In this document: positions 1-9,584 of the stretch, piece by piece
How the letters are laid out: the number at the start of each line of letters is the position of its first letter
How positions within the stretch are numbered: the stretch's first letter is position 1
Assembly: GCF_964059095.1 (NCBI RefSeq)
Contig: NZ_OZ060394.1
Location: 224,583-267,264 of the forward strand
DNA from: Buchnera aphidicola (Chaetosiphella stipae setosa)
GTDB taxonomy: Bacteria; Pseudomonadota; Gammaproteobacteria; Enterobacterales; Enterobacteriaceae
Direction: 5' to 3'
Length of the DNA stretch: 42,682 bases
Translations under genes and position numbers: made by a program
Notes under the pieces: generated by a model
Databases searched by the model: none
The model's input: only the letters and a program-made list of their open reading frames with translations
Told to the model about the DNA's origin: nothing

Positions 1-55
1 TTTTTTTTTTGATATATCTGTTCAATATAAAAAAATCAAATAATTATATAAAAAT

Positions 56-763
56 ATGAAAAATTTTTCTCATACAAAAATTATTATTGCCTTAGATTAT
101 TCAAATGAAAGAGATGCTTTACAATTTATTAAAAAATTAGATCCTAAAATTTATAAAATTAAAATTGGAAAAGAAATGTTTCTGTTATCAGGAAAAGTTT
201 TTGTAGAAAAAATTATTAAATTGGGTTTTAAAGTATTTTTAGATTTAAAATTACATGATATTCCAAACACTGTTTCTAAAGCAATTATTTCACTTTCTAC
301 ATTAAATTTATGGATGATTAGTATACATGTTACTGGAGGAAGAGAAATGATGGAATCTGCAAAATCATCTCTTTCTTATTTTAAGATCAATAAACCTTTT
401 TTAGTTGGTGTAACTGTTTTAAGTAGTTTATCAAAATTAGATATTAAAGAATTAGGTTTTTCTAGGACTATTGATGAAACAGTTTTATTATTGTCAAAAT
501 TATCGAAAAAAGTTGGTTTAGATGGGGTTGTGTGTCCTGGAAATTCTGTGAATTATATAAAAAAATCTATTAAAGATAATTTAAAAATTATTACTCCAGG
601 AATTAGAATGCAAGGTAGTTTTTCACATGATCAAAAAAATATTATTACTCCTGAACAAGCAATAAATTATAATATTGATTATATTATATTAGGAAGAACT
701 ATTACTTTTTCTAAAAATCCTATAAAAATTTTAGAAAAAATATCTTCATTAATTTTTTCATAG
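56..763 (+). CDS. pyrF: Orotidine 5'-phosphate decarboxylase
   Basis: Catalyses the last step of de novo UMP synthesis, OMP to UMP plus CO2, in the cytosol. The 235-residue protein is close to the E. coli enzyme (245) and aligns along its length. The Asp-x-Lys-x-x-Asp catalytic signature is DLKLHD at residues 63-68, preceded by the substrate-site IALDYSN (11-17) and KIGKEMF. The phosphate-binding TPGIR-x-QGS motif and a C-terminal ILGR loop are present. The start is the first ATG, where homology begins; no strong Shine-Dalgarno is visible in the 55 upstream bases. It converges on sppA. No key residue is missing, so I expect it to be functional. Confidence 0.96.
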   Translation: MKNFSHTKIIIALDYSNERDALQFIKKLDPKIYKIKIGKEMFLLSGKVFVEKIIKLGFKVFLDLKLHDIPNTVSKAIISLSTLNLWMISIHVTGGREMMESAKSSLSYFKINKPFLVGVTVLSSLSKLDIKELGFSRTIDETVLLLSKLSKKVGLDGVVCPGNSVNYIKKSIKDNLKIITPGIRMQGSFSHDQKNIITPEQAINYNIDYIILGRTITFSKNPIKILEKISSLIFS

Positions 764-1069
764 AATTTTTTTTATTAAAATATTTTTTTAAAAAAATTTT
801 ATTATAAAGAAGAGGTGAATAGTATCATCTTGAATTTTATAGTTCTAGTATTAATGCATATTCATTATTTAAAAAATTTGTTATATATATTTATTGAAAT
901 TGTATAAAATTTTTTTATTTTGCATAAAATGAAAATATTTTGATTATTACTCACAATATATAAAAATTTTTTTATAAAAAAATAAATTTTATTACTGTGA
1001 GTAATAAATTTTATTAAAAAGAATTTACATTATTACGAATACATATTATAAATTTTTTTATAAGAATTA
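764..1069. other. Gene-free convergent spacer, pyrF/sppA
   Basis: A 306-base stretch between two convergent genes with no credible ORF. Bases about 806-870 look slightly less AT-rich than the rest and could be a gene relic, but I cannot identify one. The only clear structure is the nested inverted repeat at 944-1007, listed separately. I see no tRNA or other RNA gene. Confidence 0.6.
944..1007. repeat. Nested inverted repeat, 12-bp arms
   Basis: TTATTACTCACA at 944-955 is matched exactly by TGTGAGTAATAA at 996-1007, 40 bases apart. Inside the loop, TATAAAAA (959-966) and TTTTTATA (969-976) form a second dyad with a 2-base centre. It lies between convergent genes, so a bidirectional transcription end or RNA-stabilising structure is plausible. 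The outer arms contain G and C, which makes chance less likely than for the all-AT dyads nearby. The function is inferred. Confidence 0.55.
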
Positions 1070-2896
1070 TTAATGTACAATATATTTGTTGTAATCTTGA
1101 ATATTTTTTGATTGAATAGAAATATTTTGTGGAAAATAATTTTGCATCAGAAATTTCATAATTTTTTTTATAATATAATCAGATACATTATTAATTATAT
1201 AAGAAAGATTTATTGTTTCTGTTCTTGAATTATCTAAAAACATTATTTGAGGATTTTGTATTGATGCGCGTTTTGAAGCTTCTTTAATTGCATCATTTAT
1301 ATCACCTATTTTATCTACAAGTCCGTTTTGTTGAGCTTGTGTTCCTGTAAATACTTGTCCTTGTGCTAATTCTTGAATTTTTTCTTTACTAATTTTTGTT
1401 CTTGATTTTAAAACTATTTCAATAAATTTTTGATAGTTTTTTTCAATCATTTCTTGAATTTTCTTTTTACATTCTTCAGGTAATTTTTCTAACGGATTTT
1501 TTTGTTCAGATGTTGGTGTTTCCGCTCCGTCATATTTAATTCCTAAATTTTTTAGTAAATCTTCGAATGTATATAATATACTAAATATTCCAATTGATCC
1601 TGTAATTGTTGTTGCATGTGCAAAAATATAATCTCCTGCAGTAGCAATCCAATATCCTCCAGAAGTAGCTGTTCCTCCCATTAATATTATTAATGGTTTT
1701 TTGCATTTTGTAAAAGATACTAACGCTAGTCGTATTTTTTCTGCAACGAGAATATCTCCTCCAGGACTGTTAATAAAAAAAACTAAAGCCTTAATCTTTT
1801 CATCGTTTTTTGCAAATTCTATTTGTTTAATTGTTTCATCGATATTAATTGCATTTTTTTCATTTTTATTAGTTGTAAGGATTCCATTAATTGCAAGAAC
1901 CGCTACATTGTCTTCTTTATTTTCTATGTTTTCAATATCATTGTTGTAACTATACATATCAATATATTGATAATTTTTATTCGCAGTTAATTTAGAAAAT
2001 TGATCACGTATTATTTTTTGCGCTTCTTCTTCTGAAGCAACAAAATCTACTAAATTTTTATCATGAATATATTGTGTTATGTCTTCTCCTAAAGTATTTA
2101 TTTTCTCATTAATTTCTTTAAATATTTTATAAGCTTCTACTTTAGAAATATTTCTATTTTTTGCAATAACTGAAATATATTTATCCAATAAATCATCTAA
2201 TACATAAACATCTTGATCTTTTGTATCTTCTGGAGTTTGTTCTTCTAACATAGGATCTATAGAAGATTTATATTTACCATCTTTAAAAACATGAACATTA
2301 ATTTTTAATTTTTTTAGTAAATTACCAAAATATAGTTTTTTATGAGAAAAACCAGAGAAAATTATTATTCCGTCTTTTTGTAAAAATATTTGATTAGCAA
2401 AACTCGCTAAATAATATTGTTCTTGAGTAAAATTTTTTCCAAATATATAAATTTTTTTTCCTGTGTCTTTAAATTCTGCTAAACATTTTCCTAAATATTC
2501 TAGCGATGCAAGACTTGATCCTTCTAAATCTTCTAATTCTAAATAAAGACCTTTGATTTGATTATCTAAAGCAGCATTTTTTAATAATTTTTTTATAAAA
2601 AATATAGAATTTTTATTAACATTTTTTGGTGCTGTATTTATTGATATATTAAATCCATAATTTGTAGTATTATCATAATAAGATTCTGATAACGCACCAC
2701 AAATATGCATTTTTAATATACTAGAAGGATTCAAAGAAAAAAACGTAGGAGAGAAACAATAATTACGTGTTATAAAAAAAATACCTGTAAAAAATATTAT
2801 TAATAAACAGGTATCTAAAAATAAATTTTTTAAAAACCTAATAAATCTAACAACTGATAAGATTAAATTTATTAATGCATTCCATATGTTATTCAT
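1070..2896 (-). CDS. sppA: Signal peptide peptidase SppA, 67-kDa type
   Basis: A membrane-anchored serine/lysine protease that degrades cleaved signal peptides. The chosen start gives 608 residues (E. coli 618). One membrane segment lies near residues 25-43, followed by two tandem protease-fold halves. The catalytic Lys sits in GKYKSSIDP (Lys210) and the nucleophile in TATSGGYW (Ser412), matching E. coli Lys209 and Ser409. An in-frame GTG at 2905 would add three residues. I prefer the ATG at 2896 because AAAGTGA, a weak ribosome site, lies just upstream and the N-terminus then resembles the family. It converges on pyrF. Keeping a full-length signal peptidase of this type suggests some Sec export remains. 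Confidence 0.93.
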   Translation of the reverse strand: MNNIWNALINLILSVVRFIRFLKNLFLDTCLLIIFFTGIFFITRNYCFSPTFFSLNPSSILKMHICGALSESYYDNTTNYGFNISINTAPKNVNKNSIFFIKKLLKNAALDNQIKGLYLELEDLEGSSLASLEYLGKCLAEFKDTGKKIYIFGKNFTQEQYYLASFANQIFLQKDGIIIFSGFSHKKLYFGNLLKKLKINVHVFKDGKYKSSIDPMLEEQTPEDTKDQDVYVLDDLLDKYISVIAKNRNISKVEAYKIFKEINEKINTLGEDITQYIHDKNLVDFVASEEEAQKIIRDQFSKLTANKNYQYIDMYSYNNDIENIENKEDNVAVLAINGILTTNKNEKNAINIDETIKQIEFAKNDEKIKALVFFINSPGGDILVAEKIRLALVSFTKCKKPLIILMGGTATSGGYWIATAGDYIFAHATTITGSIGIFSILYTFEDLLKNLGIKYDGAETPTSEQKNPLEKLPEECKKKIQEMIEKNYQKFIEIVLKSRTKISKEKIQELAQGQVFTGTQAQQNGLVDKIGDINDAIKEASKRASIQNPQIMFLDNSRTETINLSYIINNVSDYIIKKIMKFLMQNYFPQNISIQSKNIQDYNKYIVH

Positions 2897-3047
2897 AAAA
2901 TTCACTTTAAAATGTTGATTTTTTTAAAAAATTTTTATATATTTAAATAATTTAAAATTATTTTTTTAATATAACATATTTAAAATAAAATAATAAAAAA
3001 TTTTTTGAAAAAATTAAAATTTATTGATATTTATATCAAATAAATCA

Positions 3048-3452
3048 TTATATTTTTTTTTTAAAAAATTTTCTTGGTTTTCCATATTTATCTATTGCAA
3101 CATAAATGAATGTTCCATAAGTAGATAAATATTTTTTTTTTAATGGTTTTGAATATAATCTTTTTACCCAAATTTCAATTTTTATTTTCATAGAACTCTC
3201 TCCAATTTTTACACATTTTCCATAGCAATTAATTATATCTCCTATTGATATCGGATGAATAAAATTAATTTTTTTTGCTTGTACTGTAACTACTTTTCCT
3301 AATGATATCTGTTTTGCTAAAATTGCTCCTCCTATATCCATTTGCGACATAATCCATCCACCAAAAATATCTCCGTTTGCATTTGTATGATTCGGCATAG
3401 CTAATGTTTTTAATAACATATTTTTTCTTTTTCTAATATTTATATTTTTCAT
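3048..3452 (-). CDS. yciA: Acyl-CoA thioesterase YciA
   Basis: A single hotdog-fold thioesterase of 134 residues (E. coli 132-133) that hydrolyses acyl-CoA to free acid and CoA. The nearly invariant stretch NANGDIFGGWIMSQMDIGG (residues 22-40) carries the catalytic Asp and the helix-capping glycines, and a VVTV strand follows. The C-terminus keeps YVAIDKYGKPR, as in E. coli. A GAAG ribosome-binding site lies about 10 bases upstream of the ATG. In enterobacteria yciA sits near yciB, yciC and trpA. Here only trpA follows, after a 606-base gap, so yciB and yciC are gone from this position. Confidence 0.94.
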   Translation of the reverse strand: MKNINIRKRKNMLLKTLAMPNHTNANGDIFGGWIMSQMDIGGAILAKQISLGKVVTVQAKKINFIHPISIGDIINCYGKCVKIGESSMKIKIEIWVKRLYSKPLKKKYLSTYGTFIYVAIDKYGKPRKFFKKKI

Positions 3453-4058
3453 TTTTAATTTACTTCTTTTCTTTTTAAGTTTAATTTTATTATTTTAAAT
3501 TTTTTATATAAAATGTATATATTTTTGTATATGTAAAAATAGTAAAAAATTATAGAAAAAATACAGTATTTTCATAAACTTGTACAATAATTGTTAACAT
3601 TATAAATTTAGTAAAAATTAAAAAGCTTTTAAAATGAAAACAATAGAAAAAATAATATTATTTTTTTTAATATTTTCCGAAAATTAATTTTTTTTTTAAA
3701 AAATTTACATAAAATTTTTTTACAAATATTTCAACAAAAATGAATTATATTAAAATAAATGAATAAAATATTAATTTTTTAATTTTAAATTAATAATAAA
3801 ATTATTAATTTATTTTATTTCTGAAATACGAAATAATTTATGAGATTAATCATTTTATTTTTTTAAAAAATATTATATGAAATTTTATTAAAATAATATA
3901 AAAAATATATTCCAGTATCATTCTTAGTAATAATTTGATTAAAAATTTTAGAAATATTTTATATATATTTTTTTTATATTTATCTTAAAATTAAAAATAC
4001 TTTTTTGAAAAAAATTATTTATATTTTTATATTAATCTTTTGAATAAAAATTCATTTT
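3453..4058. other. 606-base gene-free region, probably decayed yciB/yciC
   Basis: No ORF with recognisable similarity on either strand. The sequence is almost pure A+T with many stops. From the enterobacterial order trpA-yciC-yciB-yciA, this is where the inner-membrane proteins YciC and YciB would lie, so a decayed relic is the likely origin. That is inference, since no residue motif survives. An all-AT hairpin with 12-bp arms (3786-3797 and 3801-3812) and a short TGAAT/ATTCA hairpin followed by T6 (4041-4060) are present; both could be chance at this base composition. Confidence 0.5.
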
Positions 4059-4865
4059 TTATAAAATTAATTTTTTTTTAAAAATTTTACATATTTTTTT
4101 AATTTGTGAACGTATTTTTTTTTGATTTTCAATGTTTTTGTTAATTATTGATATTATTTCAGAACCGCATATTATTCCTGAAACTCCTAACTTTAAAATT
4201 GATTGAATATCTATGTTATGAGTGATTCCAAATCCATTTAAAATAGGAGAAGAATTATTTTTAATTAATTTTTTTATAATTTTTGTATTTAATGTTTGTT
4301 TTTTTTTATTTATTCCTGTTACTCCTTTTCTTGAAACTAAATATACGTAGTCTTTACTATATTTAGAAATTTTTTTGATTAAATGAGTGTCAGCATTCGG
4401 TGGGCATATATATATAGAAGAAATTTTATTTTTATTTCCATATTTTCTAAATTCATAAGATTCTTCTATAGGAAGATCTGGAATTAAAACGGAATCTATT
4501 CCTATTTTTGCGCAGTTAAAGTAAAATTTTTTTATTCCCATATGAAATATTAAATTTGCATATATTAATAATCCTATAGGAATATTTTTATTTTTTTTTC
4601 TGATTTTTTTAATATAATGGAAATATTTTTTCATAGTAATATTATTTTTTAACGCTTGCGTATTAGCTTGTTGTATAATTGGACCGTCAGCAATTGGATC
4701 TGAAAAGGGTATTCCAATTTCTAATGCATCCGCTCCAAAAGAAATAACATCGTTAATGATTTCTATAGATCTCTTTAATGTAGGATATCCTAAAATTAAA
4801 AAAGGAACAAAACATCCTTTATTTAAAAGAAAATTTTTTTCAAACATATTTTTATATCTGTTCAT
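4059..4865 (-). CDS. trpA: Tryptophan synthase alpha chain
   Basis: Cleaves indole-3-glycerol phosphate to indole and glyceraldehyde 3-phosphate; indole passes to TrpB through the alpha2beta2 tunnel. The protein has 268 residues, the same as E. coli. The catalytic acids Glu49 (DALEIGIPF) and Asp60 (PIADGP) sit at the exact E. coli positions. The CPPNAD loop, the SRKGVTG loop and the GFGI phosphate-binding motif are intact. The start ATG follows ATAGGA with good spacing, and trpB ends 37 bases upstream. It is the last gene of trpDCBA. Nothing suggests decay, in keeping with selection for tryptophan supply to the insect. Confidence 0.98.
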   Translation of the reverse strand: MNRYKNMFEKNFLLNKGCFVPFLILGYPTLKRSIEIINDVISFGADALEIGIPFSDPIADGPIIQQANTQALKNNITMKKYFHYIKKIRKKNKNIPIGLLIYANLIFHMGIKKFYFNCAKIGIDSVLIPDLPIEESYEFRKYGNKNKISSIYICPPNADTHLIKKISKYSKDYVYLVSRKGVTGINKKKQTLNTKIIKKLIKNNSSPILNGFGITHNIDIQSILKLGVSGIICGSEIISIINKNIENQKKIRSQIKKICKIFKKKLIL

Positions 4866-4902
4866 TTTTTTCCTATATTCTTTTATTGATTATATCTTTT
4901 TT

Positions 4903-6090
4903 TTATTTTTTTTGATATTTAGAAAAATTTTTTATTGTTTTAAGATCTTTATCTCCTCGTCCTGATAAGTTTACAATTATAATTTGTTTTTTATTTTTAT
5001 TTTTATTCATTAATTTAAACGCATAAGCTAATGCATGAGATGATTCTAATGCTGGTATAATTCCTTCTTTTTTTGATAATATTTTAAAAGCATTGACTGC
5101 TTCTTGATCATTTATTGAAACATATTTAACTAATTTTTCTTTTTTTAGAAATGCATGTTCTGGTCCTACGGATGGAAAATCTAAACCTGAAGAAATAGAC
5201 CAAGATTGATTTATTTGGCCTTCTTTAGATTGTAAAATTAAAGATTTCATGCCGAAAAATATTCCTTTTTCTCCTTTATTTAAAGCTGCACTATGTTGAT
5301 AATTTTGTGTTCCTTTTCCTGCAGCTTCTACTCCTATCAATGATACAGATTTATTTTTTATAAAATGAGAAAAAATTCCAATTGCATTTGAACCTCCTCC
5401 AATACAAGCAATAATAAAATCAGGCATTTTTTTCTCTTTTATAAGGATTTGTTCGCGTGTTTCTTTTCCAATAATTTTTTGAAAATATTTTACAATTGTA
5501 GGATAAGGATGCGGGCCTGCAACTGTTCCAATCATATAATGTGAATTTAAATAATTTTTTGACCAATCTCTCATTGCTTCATTACAAGCATCTTTGAGTG
5601 TACCATTTCCTGAATGTACTGGAATTACTTTTGCTCCCATTAATTTCATTCTATGAACATTTAAAGATTGACGTTGAATATCTTTAATTCCCATGTATAT
5701 TGTACATTTTAAATTTAATTTCGCACATATAATAGCTGATGCTACTCCGTGTTGTCCTGCTCCAGTTTCAGCAATAATTTTTTTTTTATTCATCTTTAAT
5801 GCTAATAATGCTTGGCCTAACACTTGATTTGTTTTGTGTGCACCACCATGCAGTAAATCTTCTCTTTTTAAGTAAATTTTAGTTTGTGTATTTTTTGTGA
5901 CATTTGTACATAAAGTTAATGGAGTTGGTCTTCCTGCAAAATTTTCTAATAAATTTTTTAAATTAGATTGAAAATTTTTATCATGTTTTATTTCTAGAAA
6001 ATTTTTTTCTAATTCATTTAAGGCAGGAATAAGAATTTCTGGAACATATTTTCCTCCAAATTCTCCAAAATATTTATTTAATTTATTCAT
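4903..6090 (-). CDS. trpB: Tryptophan synthase beta chain
   Basis: A PLP enzyme joining indole and L-serine to make tryptophan. The 395 residues match E. coli (397). The PLP lysine is in [11 protein letters not shown] (Lys86), the AETGAGQHG substrate loop follows, and the phosphate of PLP is held by [10 protein letters not shown]. The C-terminal NLSGRGDKD motif is present. Its ATG shares one base with the stop codon of trpC (TAATG), which implies translational coupling. It pairs with trpA immediately downstream. No key residue is altered. Confidence 0.98.
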   Translation of the reverse strand: MNKLNKYFGEFGGKYVPEILIPALNELEKNFLEIKHDKNFQSNLKNLLENFAGRPTPLTLCTNVTKNTQTKIYLKREDLLHGGAHKTNQVLGQALLALKMNKKKIIAETGAGQHGVASAIICAKLNLKCTIYMGIKDIQRQSLNVHRMKLMGAKVIPVHSGNGTLKDACNEAMRDWSKNYLNSHYMIGTVAGPHPYPTIVKYFQKIIGKETREQILIKEKKMPDFIIACIGGGSNAIGIFSHFIKNKSVSLIGVEAAGKGTQNYQHSAALNKGEKGIFFGMKSLILQSKEGQINQSWSISSGLDFPSVGPEHAFLKKEKLVKYVSINDQEAVNAFKILSKKEGIIPALESSHALAYAFKLMNKNKNKKQIIIVNLSGRGDKDLKTIKNFSKYQKK

Positions 6091-7469
6091 TAATTATCTT
6101 CTTTTTTAAAATTTCTGAGAATGTTAAAAATTTTTTTTATTTTCTTTTTGTCTTTAATTCCTATTCTTTTTTCTAATCCAGAATTAAAATCTAATCCAAA
6201 AAATCCAATTTTAGATGCTTTTTTACAATTTTTTGTATTTAATCCTCCAGATAAAATAATATTTTTATAATTTTCTTTTTTTAATATATTCCAATCAAAA
6301 CATTTTCCACTTCCTGGATTTTTATTATCAAATAAATATTTGTTAATTTTTTTGTTTTTTTTATAAAAAAATTTATTTTGATTTACATTGATTGATTTCC
6401 AAATTTTTATTTTCTGTCCAATTTTTTTCCTTAATAATGCAATATATTTACTGTTTTCTATTCCATGTAATTGAATAATCTTTAAATTTAATAAAAAAAT
6501 TTTTTTTAAAATAAATTCTATTTTTTGATTTTGGAAAACTCCAACAAATAATAAATTTTTTATTTGAGTAATTTGAGTAGAAATTTTTTTATTTATTTTA
6601 CGTGGAGAATTTTTGCAAAAAATTAATCCTCCATAAATTGCGCCATATTTTTTTGAATATTTTGCATCTTTTACACGAGTTAATCCACAAATTTTATTAT
6701 TTCCAAAGATAATTTTTTTTATAGAAATTTCTAAATTATTAGATTTCATTAAGCTGGAACCAATTAAAAATCCATTTACAAAAGGACTGAGTTCTTTTAC
6801 TTGTTGATTTGTGTAAATTCCAGATTCACTAATAATAATGCTTTTATTTTGAATAAATGGAGATAAATTTTTAGTTTTATTAATATCAATAGATAAATCA
6901 TGTAAATTTCGATTATTTATTCCGATAACTTTTACTTTTAATTTTAATGCTCGTTTCAGTTCTTTTAAATTACTGATTTCAGTTAAAATACCAAGATTTA
7001 ATTTTCGTGATATATGAGATAAATATAAATATTGTTCATCATTAAGAACAGATAACATTAATAAAATTGCATCTGCTTGATAATATCTTGCTAAATATAT
7101 TTGATATGGATCGAAAATAAAATCTTTACATAAAATGGGTTGTTTAACATATTTCTTTATGATTGGAATATTTTTAATATTTCCGTGAAAATAATTTTCT
7201 TCGGTCACAACAGAAATTACAGAAGAATATTTTTTATATACTTGAGAAATTTTTTTTAAATTAAAGTTATTATTAATAAGACCTAATGATGGAGAAGATT
7301 TTTTAAATTCTAAAATAAATGTTGGACGTTTAATATTTAAAGCTTGAATAAAATTTCTTGTTTTGATACAAATTTTTTTTTTTATATCTTCTAGCGGAAT
7401 TTCTAGTTTTTTAAAATCAGTCCATTTTTTTTTTTTATTTAAAATTTTTTCTAATACAGTTTTTTTCAT
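6090..7469 (-). CDS. trpC: Bifunctional IGP synthase / PRA isomerase (TrpC-TrpF fusion)
   Basis: The fused two-barrel enzyme typical of enterobacteria, 459 residues (E. coli 452-453). The N-terminal half (about 1-255) is indole-3-glycerol phosphate synthase with [30 protein letters not shown] and SESGI, covering the known catalytic Glu, Lys and Asn positions. The C-terminal half is phosphoribosylanthranilate isomerase with the acid/base pair in CGLTR and LDFNSGLE. The ATG overlaps the TGA of trpD by four bases (ATGA), and its own stop overlaps the trpB start. Such compact coupling indicates one trpDCBA transcript. Confidence 0.97.
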   Translation of the reverse strand: MKKTVLEKILNKKKKWTDFKKLEIPLEDIKKKICIKTRNFIQALNIKRPTFILEFKKSSPSLGLINNNFNLKKISQVYKKYSSVISVVTEENYFHGNIKNIPIIKKYVKQPILCKDFIFDPYQIYLARYYQADAILLMLSVLNDEQYLYLSHISRKLNLGILTEISNLKELKRALKLKVKVIGINNRNLHDLSIDINKTKNLSPFIQNKSIIISESGIYTNQQVKELSPFVNGFLIGSSLMKSNNLEISIKKIIFGNNKICGLTRVKDAKYSKKYGAIYGGLIFCKNSPRKINKKISTQITQIKNLLFVGVFQNQKIEFILKKIFLLNLKIIQLHGIENSKYIALLRKKIGQKIKIWKSINVNQNKFFYKKNKKINKYLFDNKNPGSGKCFDWNILKKENYKNIILSGGLNTKNCKKASKIGFFGLDFNSGLEKRIGIKDKKKIKKIFNILRNFKKEDN

Positions 7470-8467
7470 AAATTCTCTATTTTAGATATTTTTTTTATTA
7501 GCTGATAAATTTTTCCGCTATTAATTATTTGTAAACTATTAAAAGTGTTCTGTTTAATATTTTTTTTTCCAAAAACGAATAGTAATAATGCAGTATTAAT
7601 AGCAATTATTTCATTTTCTTCATTTGATCCTTTTCCTTTAAAAATATTTTTTAAAGTTTCAAAATTTGATTTTAAAGAATTTTTTTTAATTTTTTTCTTT
7701 CTCCATTTTACGCCAAAATCTTCTGGAGTGAGAATGTACGATTTTATTTTTTTCTTTTGAATTTGTATGATATTAGTTATATTATGTAAAGTAGCTTCAT
7801 CTGTTTGATCACTGTTAATAACTAAAACGTTTTCATAATTTAATGAGTTAATAACTTTCGCAATTAATTTCATTTTTTTTATATTATATACTCCTATTAC
7901 ACTTAATATAGGTTTTGCAGGATTTAATAATGGTCCAGAAAGATTAAAAAAAGTTCTTGTTTTTAATTCACGTCTTACTGTTCTGACATTTTTATATATA
8001 GGATTATATTTTTGTGCATGTAAAAAACAAATATTAAATTTTTTTAACATTTTTTGAGCAAGTTTTTGAGACATTTTTGAATTAATATTAAAATTTTCTA
8101 ACATATCAGAAGAACCTGCAATGCTTGTAATACTTTCATTACAATGTTTTATTACTTTAAATCCTAACAAAGATGCAACTAAAGCGCTGGTAGTCGAGAT
8201 ATTTATTCCATTACTATAATCTCCTCCTGTACCAACTATATCTGCATATGGTTTATTTGGAGCAGGAAATTTCTTTATATATTTATAACATGCTTTAATA
8301 GTTCCTAAAATTTCTTCTTTTGTAATTCCTTTTATTTTCATTGCTGTAATAACACTAGATATTTGAGAATTATTGATTTTTTTTTCACCGATATGGGAAA
8401 TTAAATCACACATTTCTTGTATTGTAAGATTACTTTTTTTATATAATTTATGGAGAATATTTTTCAT
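7466..8467 (-). CDS. trpD: Anthranilate phosphoribosyltransferase
   Basis: Transfers phosphoribose from PRPP to anthranilate. The 333-residue monofunctional protein lacks the glutamine amidotransferase domain fused to it in E. coli; in Buchnera that activity is TrpG, usually plasmid-borne with trpE. The PRPP motif GTGGD (79-83), NISTTSA, the Mg-site DQTDE and RELKTRTFFNLSGPL are present. One oddity: the usually well-kept KHGNR motif reads KHCNE (107-111). It is the first gene of the chromosomal trp operon. A possible -10 TATAAT lies at 8559-8554 (minus strand), with no good -35 and no leader peptide rich in Trp codons. Confidence 0.96.
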   Translation of the reverse strand: MKNILHKLYKKSNLTIQEMCDLISHIGEKKINNSQISSVITAMKIKGITKEEILGTIKACYKYIKKFPAPNKPYADIVGTGGDYSNGINISTTSALVASLLGFKVIKHCNESITSIAGSSDMLENFNINSKMSQKLAQKMLKKFNICFLHAQKYNPIYKNVRTVRRELKTRTFFNLSGPLLNPAKPILSVIGVYNIKKMKLIAKVINSLNYENVLVINSDQTDEATLHNITNIIQIQKKKIKSYILTPEDFGVKWRKKKIKKNSLKSNFETLKNIFKGKGSNEENEIIAINTALLLFVFGKKNIKQNTFNSLQIINSGKIYQLIKKISKIENL

Positions 8468-8691
8468 TGTGAATACTATTTAAAATATTTTGAAGTATTT
8501 TTTTTTTTATTTTTTTTTCAAAAGATTTTTTTATTTTTGTGATAATTAATTTAATTATATTTTTTCTTAATATTAACATATAAATTTTTTATTTAAGAAA
8601 ATTTTGTTTTTCTAAAAAATATATATCTTTTCTGAAAAATAATCATATTAATAAAAAAATTTTTTCTTAAACAATAGATTTTTTAAAATGA

Positions 8692-9468
8692 TTAAATTAA
8701 TTTAATTTTGCTAATAATTAATTTAATCAATTGAATATTATTAGCTATAATTATTATATTTTTATTGTGATTATTATATTTTATTTGATAACTATTTAAA
8801 ATCCCCCCTGATTCTTTAATTTGTAAAATTCCTGGATAATAATTTTGTATTTTGAAATTATTTTCTAATATAAAATCTATTCTTCCAGCTGCTAAATAAG
8901 CTAAATCTAAAGGTAAGATTCCAGTGTTTCGCAAAATTACTCCTTGATTAAAAATTTTTTTTAAAATTCTTAGATAAATTTCATTTTTTTTTTGAAAAAC
9001 ATTATCTATCTTAGAAGATAAAAAACTATTTTTTAAAAGAAAAGTTTTTGAACATCGTGTTCTATATCCATTTATCTGAGCTCCATTTCCACGCACTGCA
9101 GTAAAAATTTCATTTTTTAGTGGATCATATATAACTGAAAAATTTATTTTATTTTTTATAAAAATTACAATTGAAACACAAAAACAAGGATATCTTTTTT
9201 GGAAATTTTTTTTTCCATGAAAGATGTTAATAATCCACGTAGGTTGAAGAAATTTTTTAAAATTTAAATTTTTTTTATAAATAATAATATTGTGTTGTGG
9301 ATAAAATTTTTTTATTAAATTAATAATAAAATAATTAGTATATTTAATTTCTTTTTTTAGAAAGTTTTGATTTTGAAAATATTGAGATGTTTTTCTATCA
9401 TAAGCTTGAGTAATATTATTTCCTCCTTTTCTAGCTGCTTGTATAGCAATATTTAAAATAGGATACAT
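8692..9468 (-). CDS. suhB: SuhB, inositol-monophosphatase fold with lost catalytic site
   Basis: Full length (258 residues; E. coli 267) and clearly SuhB from MYPILNIAIQAARKGG at the start, YDPLKNEIFTAVRGNGAQ (114-131) and LDLAYLAAGRID (187-198). In E. coli it is an inositol monophosphatase and also a component, with NusA/B/E/G, of the rRNA antitermination complex. The metal-binding acids are gone: E. coli Glu67 aligns with Tyr64, Asp84 with Asn81, Asp87 with His84 and Asp212 with Asn209. The frame is nevertheless intact, so I infer a retained non-enzymatic role. AGGA precedes the ATG. The gene lies upstream of trpD on the same strand, 224 bases away. Confidence 0.93.
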   Translation of the reverse strand: MYPILNIAIQAARKGGNNITQAYDRKTSQYFQNQNFLKKEIKYTNYFIINLIKKFYPQHNIIIYKKNLNFKKFLQPTWIINIFHGKKNFQKRYPCFCVSIVIFIKNKINFSVIYDPLKNEIFTAVRGNGAQINGYRTRCSKTFLLKNSFLSSKIDNVFQKKNEIYLRILKKIFNQGVILRNTGILPLDLAYLAAGRIDFILENNFKIQNYYPGILQIKESGGILNSYQIKYNNHNKNIIIIANNIQLIKLIISKIKLI

Positions 9469-9584
9469 ATTTTTTCCTGTATGTTAGAATTTAAATAAAA
9501 AGTTATAAAAAAATATTTTTTTACAAAATATAGTACTTTAAAAATATTTTTTTTTTCAAAGAGAAATTTCAAGTAAATTATATT

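Noticed and set aside
806-870. Possible tRNA or small RNA in the pyrF/sppA spacer
   Set aside because: Less AT-rich than its surroundings, but no cloverleaf, T-loop or anticodon arm can be drawn.
944-1007. CRP-like operator from TCACA and TGTGA half sites
   Set aside because: The half sites are in the opposite order to a CRP site and 40 bases apart, in a convergent spacer with no promoter.
1701-1949. Open frame on the plus strand inside sppA
   Set aside because: It is antisense to a well-supported gene and its translation is low-complexity hydrophobic sequence with no family similarity.
2897-2905. GTG start extending sppA by three residues
   Set aside because: The ATG three codons later fits the family N-terminus and has a better upstream signal.
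3786-3812. AT-only hairpin as a yciA or trp regulatory element
   Set aside because: No G-C pairs and no promoter or T run in the right place; chance is likely at this composition.
8692-9468. Calling suhB a pseudogene because its catalytic acids are missing
   Set aside because: The frame is uninterrupted, length and conserved structural segments are kept, and a non-catalytic role is known for the family.
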